A DNA stretch of 64,000 bases from Arctic95D-9 sp035967665 (GTDB taxonomy: Bacteria; Verrucomicrobiota; Verrucomicrobiia; Verrucomicrobiales; DEV007), in assembly GCA_035967665.1 (NCBI GenBank), contig JAYWLB010000025.1, forward strand, positions 1 through 64,000, in the 5' to 3' direction. Every line of letters starts with the position of its first letter. The first letter of the stretch is position 1. Shown here piece after piece: positions 1 through 8,911 of the stretch. A model generated the notes under the pieces. It did not search any database and had not been told where the DNA came from. It saw only the letters and a list, made by a program, of their open reading frames with translations. The translations under genes and the position numbers were made by a program.

Positions 1-1
1 G

Positions 2-188
2 CAAACCGGGAATGATCCTCATTCCTCTACCGTAGCGGATCGAAACTCGTTCCGCCACGAAGCCTATCCGAACTCCCCTGACCGATTCCGCCAAAGCGAC
101 CGATCATGGATCAGACATCCGGCCAAACCAGGAATGATCCTCATTCCTCTACCGTAGCGGATCGAAACTCGTTCCGCCACGAAGCCTA
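2..188. repeat. Two direct copies of a double-hairpin intergenic repeat
   Basis: Positions 2-66 recur almost base for base at 124-188. Each copy has two hairpins. In the first copy these are 9-15 pairing with 19-25, and 35-39 pairing with 51-55, with an inner 41-43/47-49 stem after a T-T mismatch. The same architecture with different but still pairing bases occurs at 15612-15771. The copies lie downstream of the DUF1552 gene's stop codon, so a terminator, mRNA-stabilising or REP-like role is possible; that is inference. Confidence 0.8.
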
Positions 189-197
189 CCAGCCCGA

Positions 198-221
198 CCT
201 AAATCCCTAAATCCCTAAATC
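198..221. repeat. Octamer CCTAAATC in three tandem copies
   Basis: Three perfect tandem copies of CCTAAATC sit immediately downstream of the DUF1552 stop codon. No function is evident; slippage is the simplest origin. Confidence 0.7.
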
Positions 222-222
222 C

Positions 223-1602
223 TCACCCCTTCATCTCATTGATCCGCTTCGTCCCAATTCCGATCGGCCTATCAACCGGCACTCCGGCGCAGTCGAGCAG
301 GGTCATCAACAAATCCCCCTGATTGCCTTTCGTCTTATCAAGGAAGCGCCCTGTATTGATTGAACCGCCACCCTTGCCGGCGATGATGAAGGGCAAATTC
401 TCACGGGAGTGTTTCGCCCCGTCTTCGAGACCGGATCCCCACATCATAATGCAGTTGTCCAACAAGGTCCCCTCGCCCTCGCGAAGGCCGGCCATCTTAT
501 TCACCATGTAGGCATACTGATCGATGTTGAACTTGGTGATCTCGGCAACTTTACGCATCTTCTCCTTATCGGTGTGATTGTGATGCGTCTGCGAGTGATG
601 CTGATCAGTGAAGCCGAGCTCGGGATAGGAAACCCCGTTCGGAGTCGATCCGATGTAGGTGCTGACGCGGGTCGTGTCGGTTTGAAAGGCGAGCACGTTG
701 AGATCGCACATCACCTGCATGTATTCGCTGCGCTTATCACCTTCGGGAATCTTGACCTCGATAGGAGGAGAGTCCGATGCGTAGCGCTTACGAGTGCTGA
801 CGCCGGCTTTTTCAAGCGCCGCCTCCTTTTGCCTCATTTCAATCGAAGCGATGCGGCGCTCGACGGCACGAACACTGTCGAGGTATTCGTCGAGTTTGTG
901 CTGATCGTTCTGCGGTAACTTTTTGCGGAGATCGCGGGCACCGCCGATAACGAGGTCGAGCATCTTACGATCGAGCGGATCGGGCGGAACGATCTCACCG
1001 GGCTTATCAGACTTACCGAAAAGCCGGTTCAAAACGCTCCGGGGATTCGTCTCTGCGGGAACAGCCTGAGTCGGGGAACGGTAGCTGCAGTGCGAATAGT
1101 ATGCCTCGTGCAGTCCCTCCTGATTTTCCTTGTGCGTCTGCGGCATCGTCGCCAGCTCCAGCGACGGCAGCGAGGTGAGTCCGCCCACGTAGTTCGCCAT
1201 GATCTGGTCGGCCGAGATCGCGATATTGACGCGGTTTCGGGTCGGCGCGTCGGGTAAAATGGCAGTGAGCCAGGTCGACAACTCGAGAGCATGAGGAGCG
1301 CCGTTGAACGGCGAAATGGGAACGCCCGAGATCCCTTTCATCATGAGACATTGATCGATCACCGGACGCAGCGATTCGAGTGCGGGCGGCGGCGATGAGA
1401 GAAAACTCTCCGGCGTCGCCGGCCAGAATTGATCCATGAGCACACCGTGCGGCATGTACATGAAACCGAGACGCACCGGCGGTCCCGCCTGCTTGCCTTT
1501 TCCGGTTTCGGCCCAACCCATTGTTTCCATGAGCGGCAGAGCGAGGCTGGCTCCGGCCGCTTTGAGGCAGGTGCGGCGGTCGATGAGGGCGTTTTTGATC
1601 AT
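223..1602 (-). CDS. DUF1552 family Tat-exported protein
   Basis: This is a 459-residue secreted protein of the DUF1552 family, which is common in Planctomycetes and Verrucomicrobia and has no established reaction. The N-terminus has a twin-arginine-like leader (D-R-R-T-C-L-K followed by an Ala/Leu-rich stretch, residues 8-25). The leader is followed by the family's conserved beginning, with a G-F-M-Y-M-P-H-G motif near residue 46. A His-rich segment (residues about 335-345) and an M-W-G-S-G-L-E-D-G motif near residue 390 resemble DUF1501/alkaline-phosphatase-like proteins. The ATG at 1602 lies 15 bases after the stop of the upstream haem-c gene, so the two probably form one operon. That pairing (DUF1587/1592/1588/1585 protein plus DUF1552) is the usual PVC arrangement and suggests a shared extracytoplasmic redox or hydrolytic role. 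Confidence 0.9.
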   Translation of the reverse strand: MIKNALIDRRTCLKAAGASLALPLMETMGWAETGKGKQAGPPVRLGFMYMPHGVLMDQFWPATPESFLSSPPPALESLRPVIDQCLMMKGISGVPISPFNGAPHALELSTWLTAILPDAPTRNRVNIAISADQIMANYVGGLTSLPSLELATMPQTHKENQEGLHEAYYSHCSYRSPTQAVPAETNPRSVLNRLFGKSDKPGEIVPPDPLDRKMLDLVIGGARDLRKKLPQNDQHKLDEYLDSVRAVERRIASIEMRQKEAALEKAGVSTRKRYASDSPPIEVKIPEGDKRSEYMQVMCDLNVLAFQTDTTRVSTYIGSTPNGVSYPELGFTDQHHSQTHHNHTDKEKMRKVAEITKFNIDQYAYMVNKMAGLREGEGTLLDNCIMMWGSGLEDGAKHSRENLPFIIAGKGGGSINTGRFLDKTKGNQGDLLMTLLDCAGVPVDRPIGIGTKRINEMKG

Positions 1603-1617
1603 GGGTAAAAAAGGGGC

Positions 1618-3507
1618 TCAGTTTTTAATACGTCGCTGGGTGAAAGGATAACTCGTAACGATTTCACTGATCACGGTTTGCATACGATAGTCGTCTTTGG
1701 CGATCGTTTCCATCAAGTGATCCACCACGATCTCGTCATAGCCTTCGAGGGAACGGCAGAGGGCATACGCCAGCAACCGCTCGGTCAGGTTGCGCGCCAT
1801 CTCAGCCTTTCGCGCGGCGATGATGGCCTTCAACTCCTGCGGCGAGGCAAACTTTTTGCCACCGGGCAACTCCCCTGCGGCATCGATCGCGCCACCGGTA
1901 TCATCCTCGTCGCGCCATCGGCCGATCGCGTCAAAATTCTCCAACCCGAAGCCGATCGGATCGAGCACCTTGTGACAGTTCGCGCAGGTCGTATTCGAAA
2001 GGTGCAGCTCGGTGCGTTGCCGCAGCGTCATGTTCGCGACTACTTTCTGATCCTGTTTTTCAAGAGCGGGAACGTTCGCCGGAGCGGGCGGCACCTCTTC
2101 CCCGAGAACCTGTTCGAGCACCCAGACGCCGCGGACGACGGGGCTGGTGCGATTGGGAAAAGACGTCGTCGCGAGAATGGCCGGCATTCCGAGAATGCCG
2201 CCACGGTTTCCGTCCTTCAGTGACACCTTTCGCATTTCGGGCCCACTGACTTCTTTCTCCATTCCGTAAAGCGTTGCGAGAGTCCCGTTGAGAAAGGTGT
2301 AATCGCTCTCAATAAAGCTGACGACGCTCTTGTTCTCCCGCATGATGCTTTCAAAAAACAACCGCGCTTCGTCATACATCGCCGCGCGCATTTCGCCCGT
2401 CATCTGCGGAAATTTGTCAGGATCAAAAGTCTTCGTTTCCAGCTCGTTGAGCCCGAGCCACTGCGCCCCGAACCCGTCGAAAAGCGCCCGTGAACGGGGG
2501 TCGGCAATGAGGCGTTTCACCTGAGATTTCAGCACTGCTGGTTCGTGGAGTTTTCCGCTCGCAGCCAGCCGGGTGAGCTCGGCATCCGGCACCGTCGACC
2601 ACAGCAGATACGAAAGCCGTGAAGCCAGTTGGTAATCGTCGAGTGGAACGATTTTTTTGTCACCCGTCACTTCCTTTGCCGGAGTGATGAAAAGAAACTG
2701 GGGCGAAACGAGGACCGCTTTCACCATGAGCCCCAACGAATCGGAGTAGCCGAGCTGGTTTTCTCTCCCGAGGTCAAACACCTTCAGGAGCACCTCGACC
2801 TCATCATCGGAGGCGGGACGACGAAAGCTCCGCTCCGCCAGCGAGCGGGCAAATTGCTTTGCCTCATCGCGGAGATCGGCGCCCTCCGCCGGCTTTTCCT
2901 TTGCCAGCATGGCCTGCACTTCCGGCTGATCCACGACCTCATTGGCGATCTCAAGAAACTGTTCTGATTGCAGCGAGGAAAGGTTGTTCAAATAGCCCTG
3001 ACCAAACACTTCATCCGGCAAATCAGCGGTCACTTCCGGGTCGACACCGAAGAGATCTTCGAGGGTGTTGCCATACTCCACTTTCGTGAGACGACGGATC
3101 ACGTAGGGACCGGGATCTTTCGGACTGAGAAATTTGATCTTGTCGATCCACTCGAGAAACTGCTCGCGCTCCTCATCGGTGGGAATGGCATCTTCGTCAT
3201 CGGGCGGCATGTCGAAGGCCTTCACACTCGCGACGGCCTGCTTCCAGTGCTTGCGGTAGACGGGGTTCCCGGGATTTTTCAACGCGACATCGAAATTGAG
3301 GCCCGACTTCTTTTTCTTACTCCCGTGGCATTGCGTGCAATACTTTTTCACAAACGGCCCGACACCGTCCTTGAACGACTTCTTCGCATCCGCCTGGAGA
3401 GCCTCAAATTCCGCGTCGCCATCCTGCGCTGCCAGGGGGTGGGCGGCAAAGCAGACTGCCAGTACCACAACGAGAAGGCCGGTTATTTCTATTCTGAATT
3501 GAGTCAT
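1618..3507 (-). CDS. DUF1587/DUF1592/DUF1588/DUF1585 haem-c protein
   Basis: This is a 629-residue exported multidomain protein of the planctomycete-type cytochrome family. I start it at the ATG at 3507, which gives a clean signal peptide (hydrophobic residues 10-27). An upstream TTG at 3528 is in frame but would put seven polar residues before it. A haem-c binding motif C57-T-Q-C60-H61 opens the protein. It is followed by the DUF1587-like segment (R-R-L-T-K-V-E-Y-G-N-T-L), the DUF1595/DUF1592 core, DUF1588 (G-I-L-G-M-P-A-I-L-A with N-R-T-S-P-V-V-R-G) and a second C-A-N-C-H within the L-D-P-I-G-F-G-L-E-N-F-D block. DUF1585 lies at the C-terminus. It is the first gene of a two-gene unit with the DUF1552 gene. 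Electron transfer in the periplasm is the likely role; the substrate is unknown. Confidence 0.9.
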   Translation of the reverse strand: MTQFRIEITGLLVVVLAVCFAAHPLAAQDGDAEFEALQADAKKSFKDGVGPFVKKYCTQCHGSKKKKSGLNFDVALKNPGNPVYRKHWKQAVASVKAFDMPPDDEDAIPTDEEREQFLEWIDKIKFLSPKDPGPYVIRRLTKVEYGNTLEDLFGVDPEVTADLPDEVFGQGYLNNLSSLQSEQFLEIANEVVDQPEVQAMLAKEKPAEGADLRDEAKQFARSLAERSFRRPASDDEVEVLLKVFDLGRENQLGYSDSLGLMVKAVLVSPQFLFITPAKEVTGDKKIVPLDDYQLASRLSYLLWSTVPDAELTRLAASGKLHEPAVLKSQVKRLIADPRSRALFDGFGAQWLGLNELETKTFDPDKFPQMTGEMRAAMYDEARLFFESIMRENKSVVSFIESDYTFLNGTLATLYGMEKEVSGPEMRKVSLKDGNRGGILGMPAILATTSFPNRTSPVVRGVWVLEQVLGEEVPPAPANVPALEKQDQKVVANMTLRQRTELHLSNTTCANCHKVLDPIGFGLENFDAIGRWRDEDDTGGAIDAAGELPGGKKFASPQELKAIIAARKAEMARNLTERLLAYALCRSLEGYDEIVVDHLMETIAKDDYRMQTVISEIVTSYPFTQRRIKN

Positions 3508-3527
3508 TCGGGTGCAATCGCAAACCA

Positions 3528-3558
3528 AACAGGGTCAGGTCGATGATTCAACCCTGTT
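3528..3558. repeat. AACAGGGT hairpin, related to sequence at 15792
   Basis: AACAGGGT (3528-3535) pairs perfectly with ACCCTGTT (3551-3558) across a 15-base loop. The 13-base string AACAGGGTCAGGT (3528-3540) recurs at 15792-15804. It lies between the divergent haem-c and sialidase-like genes. Confidence 0.55.
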
Positions 3559-3660
3559 GAGTGATGCCATTCTCAGCTGTCATTTCAAATCCGGCAAGTG
3601 GCACAGGTCCGGTGATAATTTCATCTTTCCTTCAGTTGAATAAGAGTAACTTCGACCGAA

Positions 3661-4803
3661 ATGAACTACCGAATTCCGCTCATTGTCGTCGTCACTGCAG
3701 CCACCCTGTTTAGCACTGTCAGGGCCGAAAACAAAGATCCCATTACCTTGTGGGCCGCTGCAGCCCCCTTCCCCGCCGCCGACAAGATCGAACTGATCGA
3801 TCAATCACTCGTGAGTTATCAACAGGTTCACACCGCGGAGCAGCCCATGACTTTCGCGATCGGATCGGCCATTGTTCACTACAACGACATCTGGCGGGCC
3901 AGCTGGGCCGCGAATCCGGACGATGTTGTTGAAAATCAGGGAACTGAATTCGTAAGAGAAGCCATCTCCACTGACACCGGCAAAACCTGGTCTGCAAAAC
4001 CACCCCTCGCCCCGCAGACAGAAGGCGAAACCTTTCACAGCCACGGCAGCTACCTCAACCACAGGGGAACGCTTTACTTTTTCGCTAAACTGGGACCATT
4101 CAACGGCCCTGCCAAAGCATTCAAACTGGAGGAGGACGGAACCACCTGGAAGGACCTCGGCATTGTCACGAAAGACAAAGCGACGTTCTGGCCAATGGAC
4201 GAACCGCAACAGATGGCGAACGGACAATGGATCATGGGAGGACTCGGTGGCAAAACCGGCAAATTTCCCGCCGTCGCCGTCGCGAATGACGACGACATTC
4301 TCCAGTGGGAGGTCAGATTGCTGCCAAAAGGAGAAGGTTTCAGAGGCTTCGGCGAAACGACGGTGATCACGAAGGGAAATGAACTCCTCGCAATCGCCCG
4401 CAACGAGTCGATGAGGGCACCGATGGTGTCGACCTCCAGCGACGCAGGAAAAACCTGGGACGGCCCCAAAGTCGCCAATATCTCGATGATTCCGGCGAAG
4501 CCCTACGCGGGGCGACTCAGCGACGGGCGGCCCTACCTGATCATCAATATCGTCCCTGTGAAAAGTAAGATCGGTCGCTCACGCCTCTGCCTTCTCGTCG
4601 GTCAGCCCGACGGAATGACCTTTGACCGGGTGTGGTTGTTGCGTCCGAACGATCCTCCTGCAGCGCGATTCAGCGGCCGGGACCACAAGCCTCAATGGGC
4701 CTATCCTTACGCTCATGAGCACGGTGGCGCACTCCACATCGTACATCACAATGCGAAGGAGGACGTCGAGCTGATCGTGGTGCCCTTGAAGGCGCTGGAG
4801 TAA
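3661..4803 (+). CDS. BNR/Asp-box sialidase-like secreted protein
   Basis: This 380-residue protein has a signal peptide (residues 1-22, ending A-x-A-like at V-R-A) and resembles the BNR-repeat exo-sialidase superfamily. Two canonical Asp boxes are visible: S103-T-D-T-G-K-T-W and S259/S260-D-A-G-K-T-W. These are turns that cap blades of a six-bladed beta-propeller. A typical sialidase F/Y-R-I-P motif is not obvious, so true sialidase activity is uncertain. The fold also serves other glycoside-acting or non-catalytic proteins. The gene is divergent from the haem-c operon and convergent with the small secreted protein that follows, with 8 bases between stop codons. Neighbouring sulfatase and phosphatase genes fit a role in polysaccharide breakdown. 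Confidence 0.8.
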   Translation: MNYRIPLIVVVTAATLFSTVRAENKDPITLWAAAAPFPAADKIELIDQSLVSYQQVHTAEQPMTFAIGSAIVHYNDIWRASWAANPDDVVENQGTEFVREAISTDTGKTWSAKPPLAPQTEGETFHSHGSYLNHRGTLYFFAKLGPFNGPAKAFKLEEDGTTWKDLGIVTKDKATFWPMDEPQQMANGQWIMGGLGGKTGKFPAVAVANDDDILQWEVRLLPKGEGFRGFGETTVITKGNELLAIARNESMRAPMVSTSSDAGKTWDGPKVANISMIPAKPYAGRLSDGRPYLIINIVPVKSKIGRSRLCLLVGQPDGMTFDRVWLLRPNDPPAARFSGRDHKPQWAYPYAHEHGGALHIVHHNAKEDVELIVVPLKALE

Positions 4804-4811
4804 AGAAACGA

Positions 4812-5390
4812 CTACTCCTCTTTCCGGCTCGGGGGAATCAGCGCCGGATCATACTGCGCCCCTTTGGAGACCTGAACGAGCGTCATTCGCACTTTTGTGG
4901 GAAAGTAGTGTTCAGGATCAGGCTTGAGATGGGCGTGATCTTTCCCTCCGCCGCCCCCTTTGAGCACCAGCGACATGTGATCGATCCCCTCTGTCCAGAT
5001 GATGGAATCGTGGTTCCAGAACTCTGTCATTTTGACTTCTTTCTCGTAAACACCCACCTCGGTGTATTTCTGAGTGCTCGTGCAACCGTATCCGTTCTTT
5101 TGCCCTTTGTTAGGAATGTAGCAAACGCTCCATGTCGCGGGAAGTTTCCCCGCCGGTTTCTCAAGCACTTCGAGCCGCAGATGAATCGTCCCGTTGCGAT
5201 AATCGACCGGGGCAGTCCAGTCTTTCGGCGTTGCCTCATTGAGCATTTCCTTCGAGACAAAGAAATGGGATTTCTTTTCGTCTGCTTCCGGTTTTGTCAT
5301 CTCGAAGGTGACATCAAACAACACGAACTGATCGGCGTTCGCACCAATTGAAGTGCACAGCAAAAGGCAGGAGAGAAGGAGTCGCATCAT
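4812..5390 (-). CDS. Small secreted protein of unknown function
   Basis: I do not recognise a family. The protein is about 192 residues if translation starts at the tandem ATG-ATG at 5390/5387, which gives a compact signal peptide (R-L-L-L-S-C-L-L-L-C-T). A TTG at 5408 is also in frame. The mature part is hydrophilic and has a Gly-rich loop (five glycines in a row) followed by K-D-H-A-H. There are two cysteines, at C-Y-I-P and Y-G-C-T, which could pair in the periplasm. The leader peptide also contains cysteines, and a lipoprotein lipobox is not convincing. The gene overlaps nothing and is tail-to-tail with the sialidase-like gene. Confidence 0.7.
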   Translation of the reverse strand: MMRLLLSCLLLCTSIGANADQFVLFDVTFEMTKPEADEKKSHFFVSKEMLNEATPKDWTAPVDYRNGTIHLRLEVLEKPAGKLPATWSVCYIPNKGQKNGYGCTSTQKYTEVGVYEKEVKMTEFWNHDSIIWTEGIDHMSLVLKGGGGGKDHAHLKPDPEHYFPTKVRMTLVQVSKGAQYDPALIPPSRKEE

Positions 5391-5474
5391 CTTGGGAATC
5401 AGTTTCAAATCGCACTAACCTGACGCGTGATGACGGACTTTGTAAAGATTCGTATACTCCGTGCTTATGCTAAA

Positions 5475-6512
5475 ATGCCGATTATGCGACGACTTCTCTT
5501 TTCTCTTATTACCCTGCTTTCGTCAACTGCCGCGGCACAATCGGACGCTCCCGTCTCGAAGATAGTTTTCGGCTCCTGCATCAAGCAGGAGCAACCCATC
5601 CCTCTTTTTGAAACCATTCTCGCCAGCCGCCCCGAAGTGGTGCTTTTCCTAGGGGACAACATCTATGCCGACACCGACGACATGGAGTTGATGCGTGAAA
5701 AATACAAGACCCTCGGTGAGAATCCCGGATTCAAAAAGCTATCCGAAAGCGCCACGATCCTCGCTACCTGGGATGACCATGACTACGGCATCAACGACGG
5801 CGGCGCGGAATTCCCCAAACGGAAAGAAGCGCAGAAGGAGTTCCTCGATTTCTGGAAAGACCCGGAAGACTCGGTGCGACGAAAGCGCGAGGGCGTTTAC
5901 GGATCGGAGATCTTCGGTCCGGAGGGTCAGCGCGTTCAGATCATCCTCCTCGACACCCGCTATTTCCGAAGTCCGCTTCAAAAAGGCGCCAAGCGACTCG
6001 GGGGTTCCTACTACCCTGACAACAATCCCGAACTCACGATGCTGGGAGAGGAACAATGGAAATGGCTCGAAACCGAACTGAAGAAACCCGCCGAGATCCG
6101 GCTGATTGGTTCCGGTATCCAGATCGTTCCCGAAGCAGCAGGGCAGGAAACCTGGGCGAATCTCCCGCAGGAGCGTCAGAAACTGTTCGATCTCATTACG
6201 AAGACGAAGGCAAACGGCGTCATTCTTCTCAGTGGCGACCGGCACTGGGCTGAATTCTCGCGCGCGACCGAAGACACGCCCTACCCGATCTACGATTTCA
6301 CCTCGAGCAGCTTCAATCAGGCACATCCCCGCGGCACGCCGACGAAAAATCGCTTCCGGATCTCAGATAACACCTACCACCGCGAGAATTTCGGCGAGAT
6401 CAAAATCCAATGGGCGGGAGCGAACACACGAATCGAAGTCCGCGTCCGCGACCTCAAGGGCAACGCAAGAGTGAGTCACTCGATCCTACTGCCTGAGTTG
6501 TCCGCCCGATGA
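5475..6512 (+). CDS. PhoD-like metallophosphatase (alkaline phosphatase D family)
   Basis: This 345-residue exported phosphatase hydrolyses phosphomonoesters or diesters with a dinuclear metal site, as known for the PhoD family. Metal-binding signatures are visible: F-G-S-C near residue 32, G60-D61-N-I-Y-A-D, W-D100-D101-H102-D103-Y and S-G254-D255-R-H257-W. I start at ATG 5475, or equally ATG 5484, because the signal peptide (M-R-R-L-L-F-S-L-I) follows directly; an ATG at 5427 would add a polar extension. The gene is tail-to-tail with the epimerase-like gene, with 19 bases between stop codons. At this length it is a minimal PhoD without the extra N-terminal domain of Bacillus PhoD. It probably scavenges phosphate from organic polymers; the substrate cannot be read from sequence. 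Confidence 0.9.
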   Translation: MPIMRRLLFSLITLLSSTAAAQSDAPVSKIVFGSCIKQEQPIPLFETILASRPEVVLFLGDNIYADTDDMELMREKYKTLGENPGFKKLSESATILATWDDHDYGINDGGAEFPKRKEAQKEFLDFWKDPEDSVRRKREGVYGSEIFGPEGQRVQIILLDTRYFRSPLQKGAKRLGGSYYPDNNPELTMLGEEQWKWLETELKKPAEIRLIGSGIQIVPEAAGQETWANLPQERQKLFDLITKTKANGVILLSGDRHWAEFSRATEDTPYPIYDFTSSSFNQAHPRGTPTKNRFRISDNTYHRENFGEIKIQWAGANTRIEVRVRDLKGNARVSHSILLPELSAR

Positions 6513-6531
6513 GGATACAGCGCCCCGCGGC

Positions 6532-7479
6532 TTACCCACGGGGAATCCCGGCCTTTTCAAAAGCCTCCACCATATTCCTGAAGCAGGTCTGAGTGGCTTT
6601 GACAGGATCGTAATCGGGATTATTGCGCCAGATCTGGCTGCTCACTTCGCAGCAGAAATCCCCGCGATAGCCGCCACCGTAGAACCGCTTGAGAACTTCG
6701 CTTTGATCCCAGGTCGCTGTTTCGCCGGGCAGGGCAAATCGCACCTTTCCCTCCACGATTTCCGCGTCTTTCACGGCAATGTAGTTCGTGACCGGAAGAG
6801 CGGTTTCGACCGTTTCAGCAATGGGCAATTCAGGTTCCCGCAGCGCGTAGTGACTGTAATCATATACCATTTTCAAGCGCCTCGGATTTCCCAGTTGATC
6901 AAGTAACCAGACGGCGTGCTCCGGCTTCGACATCGCGCTCCCCCGGTGCGGTTTGATGGAAAGGTATCCCTTTTGATCGGCTAGAACCTGGTTCCAGTTC
7001 GCAATGCGGTCACGGAAAAGAGTTTTCGAATCCTCCCAGACTTTGCCACCGAGAACGGTCTGGATGAGAGGCGGATTATCGGGCGAAAGTTCGCGGGCCA
7101 ACTGGATGTATTGATTCAGGGTGGGAAGCTGAGCATAATGTTTGGCATCATCCGCCTCCGGTCGCAGATCCGCCATGAGAGCACACAAACGAAGCCCGGT
7201 TTCATCCAGTGCCGCACGGACTGCCTTCCGACTCTCCGCCGACTTCAATGCGCCCCCGGGATCTCCGGTCATGCCTGAGAAAACCGTAATTTCAATGCCG
7301 TCGAAACCTGTATTCCCTACGAGACGAATGGCATCCGGCAAAGGCATCGACTGCAATCCGTAGGTTCCAATGGCGAGGCCACAGGTGTTTTTCCCGGCGG
7401 CCAGCAATGAGCCACCGCCCACGCCCATCGTGCCCGCCATCAAGCTCGCATTCAGAAAACCTCTCCGTGAAACTGTCAT
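6532..7479 (-). CDS. Tat-exported sugar-phosphate isomerase/epimerase-like TIM barrel
   Basis: This is a 315-residue protein of the xylose-isomerase-like TIM-barrel superfamily (AP endonuclease family 2 fold). A twin-arginine leader is clear: S-R-R-G-F-L-N at residues 4-10, then a Gly/Ala/Leu-rich stretch. The barrel begins with L-A-I-G-T-Y-G-L and continues with G-F-D-G-I-E-I-T. Metal-ligand candidates include the Glu of that strand, K-P-H-R-G-S, D-Y-S-H-Y and a Glu in C-C-E-V-S-S. Export of this fold is common in PVC bacteria and points to periplasmic processing of keto-sugars; the reaction is not known. It is divergent from the sulfatase with under 60 bases between start codons, so the two may share a control region. 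Confidence 0.85.
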   Translation of the reverse strand: MTVSRRGFLNASLMAGTMGVGGGSLLAAGKNTCGLAIGTYGLQSMPLPDAIRLVGNTGFDGIEITVFSGMTGDPGGALKSAESRKAVRAALDETGLRLCALMADLRPEADDAKHYAQLPTLNQYIQLARELSPDNPPLIQTVLGGKVWEDSKTLFRDRIANWNQVLADQKGYLSIKPHRGSAMSKPEHAVWLLDQLGNPRRLKMVYDYSHYALREPELPIAETVETALPVTNYIAVKDAEIVEGKVRFALPGETATWDQSEVLKRFYGGGYRGDFCCEVSSQIWRNNPDYDPVKATQTCFRNMVEAFEKAGIPRG

Positions 7480-7537
7480 GACAACATCTTGCAGAGAGAG
7501 GTCGATTCTGGCAACTTCAATGCCCTACCTGATCACG

Positions 7538-8806
7538 ATGAACCGAGCATTGCTGTTTTCCCTTTTTCTTCTCTCCAGTCTGGTCGCGGCCACCGCCTCC
7601 GCCGACAGCCGCCCCAATGTGCTCTTTATCATCGCCGACGATCTCGGATACGAAGCGCTCGGGAGCTACGGAGGACAGGACTTTGATACCCCCCGTCTCG
7701 ATGCCTTTGCCGCGCAGTCAACCCGGCTCACCCGTTGCTATGGCAGTGCCGTTTGCACGCCTTCCCGCATGAGCCTTTACACGGGCAACTATGTCATCAA
7801 TCACGGTTACCGCAGCGTCCTGCCGGTGCACCAGGGAACGAAGCAATCGGTCGACTTTTCAAAACTGAAGACGCTTCCGGAGTCCTTTCGAAAAGCCGGC
7901 TACCGCACCGCGACGACCGGCAAGTGGCAACTCGCAGCACTGGAGCATCATCCGCATCATATTCGAAGCGGCGGTTTTGATTCGTGGTGCGTCTGGCAGA
8001 TTTGGAAAGACGGTGCGAAAACGACGCGTTACGATAATCCCTGTTTCAATCAGGACGGAAAAATCCGGGACGACATCAGCGAGCGCTTCGGCCCCGACGT
8101 TCTCGGCGACTATGTCATCAACGAAATGAAGATCGGCGCCAAAACCGGTCAGCCTTTTTATATCCACCACAACATGCTGCTCCCCCACTGGCCGATCCTT
8201 CCGACACCGGACGACCGTGCCGGGGGAGATGATAAAGGCTCCCTCGCTTCGATGATTCACTACATGGACAAAAAAATCGGGGAACTCTTTGATGCACTGG
8301 ATAAGCTCGAACTGACCGACAACACCTGGGTCATTTTCATCGGCGACAACGGCACCGATTCAACGAAACCCCGCTCAACGGATCAGGGAAAAGTGAACGG
8401 CGGGAAGCACCACCTCGTCGAAGGCGGAATCCATCTCCCTGCGATGATCCGCGGCCCCGGCATGACCTCCGCCGCCGTGTTCGATGACCTCGTCGATATC
8501 GCGGATTTTTATCCCACGATCTGTGAGCTCGCCAATGTGCCGTCCCCTGCCCCCGGGACGATTGACGGCGTCTCATGTGCTCCTCAATTGCGGGGCGAAT
8601 CGACAGCACCGGCGCGGAACTTTGTGACCGCAGCCTATGGTGAGGATGACTGTATCTTCGACGGCGAGTGGCGCCTTCATCGTAAAGGTGACGTGCTCTG
8701 GGACTGCCGGAATCTTCCCCGGGAAATCGTGGTAAAAACCCCGACCAAAGAATCAAATGAAGCCCGGGCAAGGCTTTCAAAGATTCGCGATGCCATCAAG
8801 AGATAG
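7538..8806 (+). CDS. Secreted sulfatase (formylglycine-dependent)
   Basis: This is a type I sulfatase that would remove sulfate esters from glycans outside the cytoplasm. Counting from the ATG at 7538 the protein has 422 residues and a signal peptide (about residues 1-22). An ATG at 7520 is also possible. The active-site signature C73-T-P-S-R is intact, so Cys73 can be oxidised to formylglycine by a maturation enzyme not seen in this window. Metal-binding I-I-A-D-D-L-G lies near the N-terminus, G-K-W follows the signature, and G-D-N-G-T supplies the distal metal ligands. It is divergent from the epimerase-like gene. The combination of sulfatase, PhoD and sialidase-like proteins suggests use of marine-type sulfated polysaccharide. 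Confidence 0.93.
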   Translation: MNRALLFSLFLLSSLVAATASADSRPNVLFIIADDLGYEALGSYGGQDFDTPRLDAFAAQSTRLTRCYGSAVCTPSRMSLYTGNYVINHGYRSVLPVHQGTKQSVDFSKLKTLPESFRKAGYRTATTGKWQLAALEHHPHHIRSGGFDSWCVWQIWKDGAKTTRYDNPCFNQDGKIRDDISERFGPDVLGDYVINEMKIGAKTGQPFYIHHNMLLPHWPILPTPDDRAGGDDKGSLASMIHYMDKKIGELFDALDKLELTDNTWVIFIGDNGTDSTKPRSTDQGKVNGGKHHLVEGGIHLPAMIRGPGMTSAAVFDDLVDIADFYPTICELANVPSPAPGTIDGVSCAPQLRGESTAPARNFVTAAYGEDDCIFDGEWRLHRKGDVLWDCRNLPREIVVKTPTKESNEARARLSKIRDAIKR

Positions 8807-8911
8807 CCGAAAGCCCCGACCCGCGCCCTTTTTAGATACGCAGATAAGGCCCCCCGAAAGTGGTACGCCTAAAGAAGTGCAAAATGCGACGCCTTTTCAT
8901 AAAGTATTTGT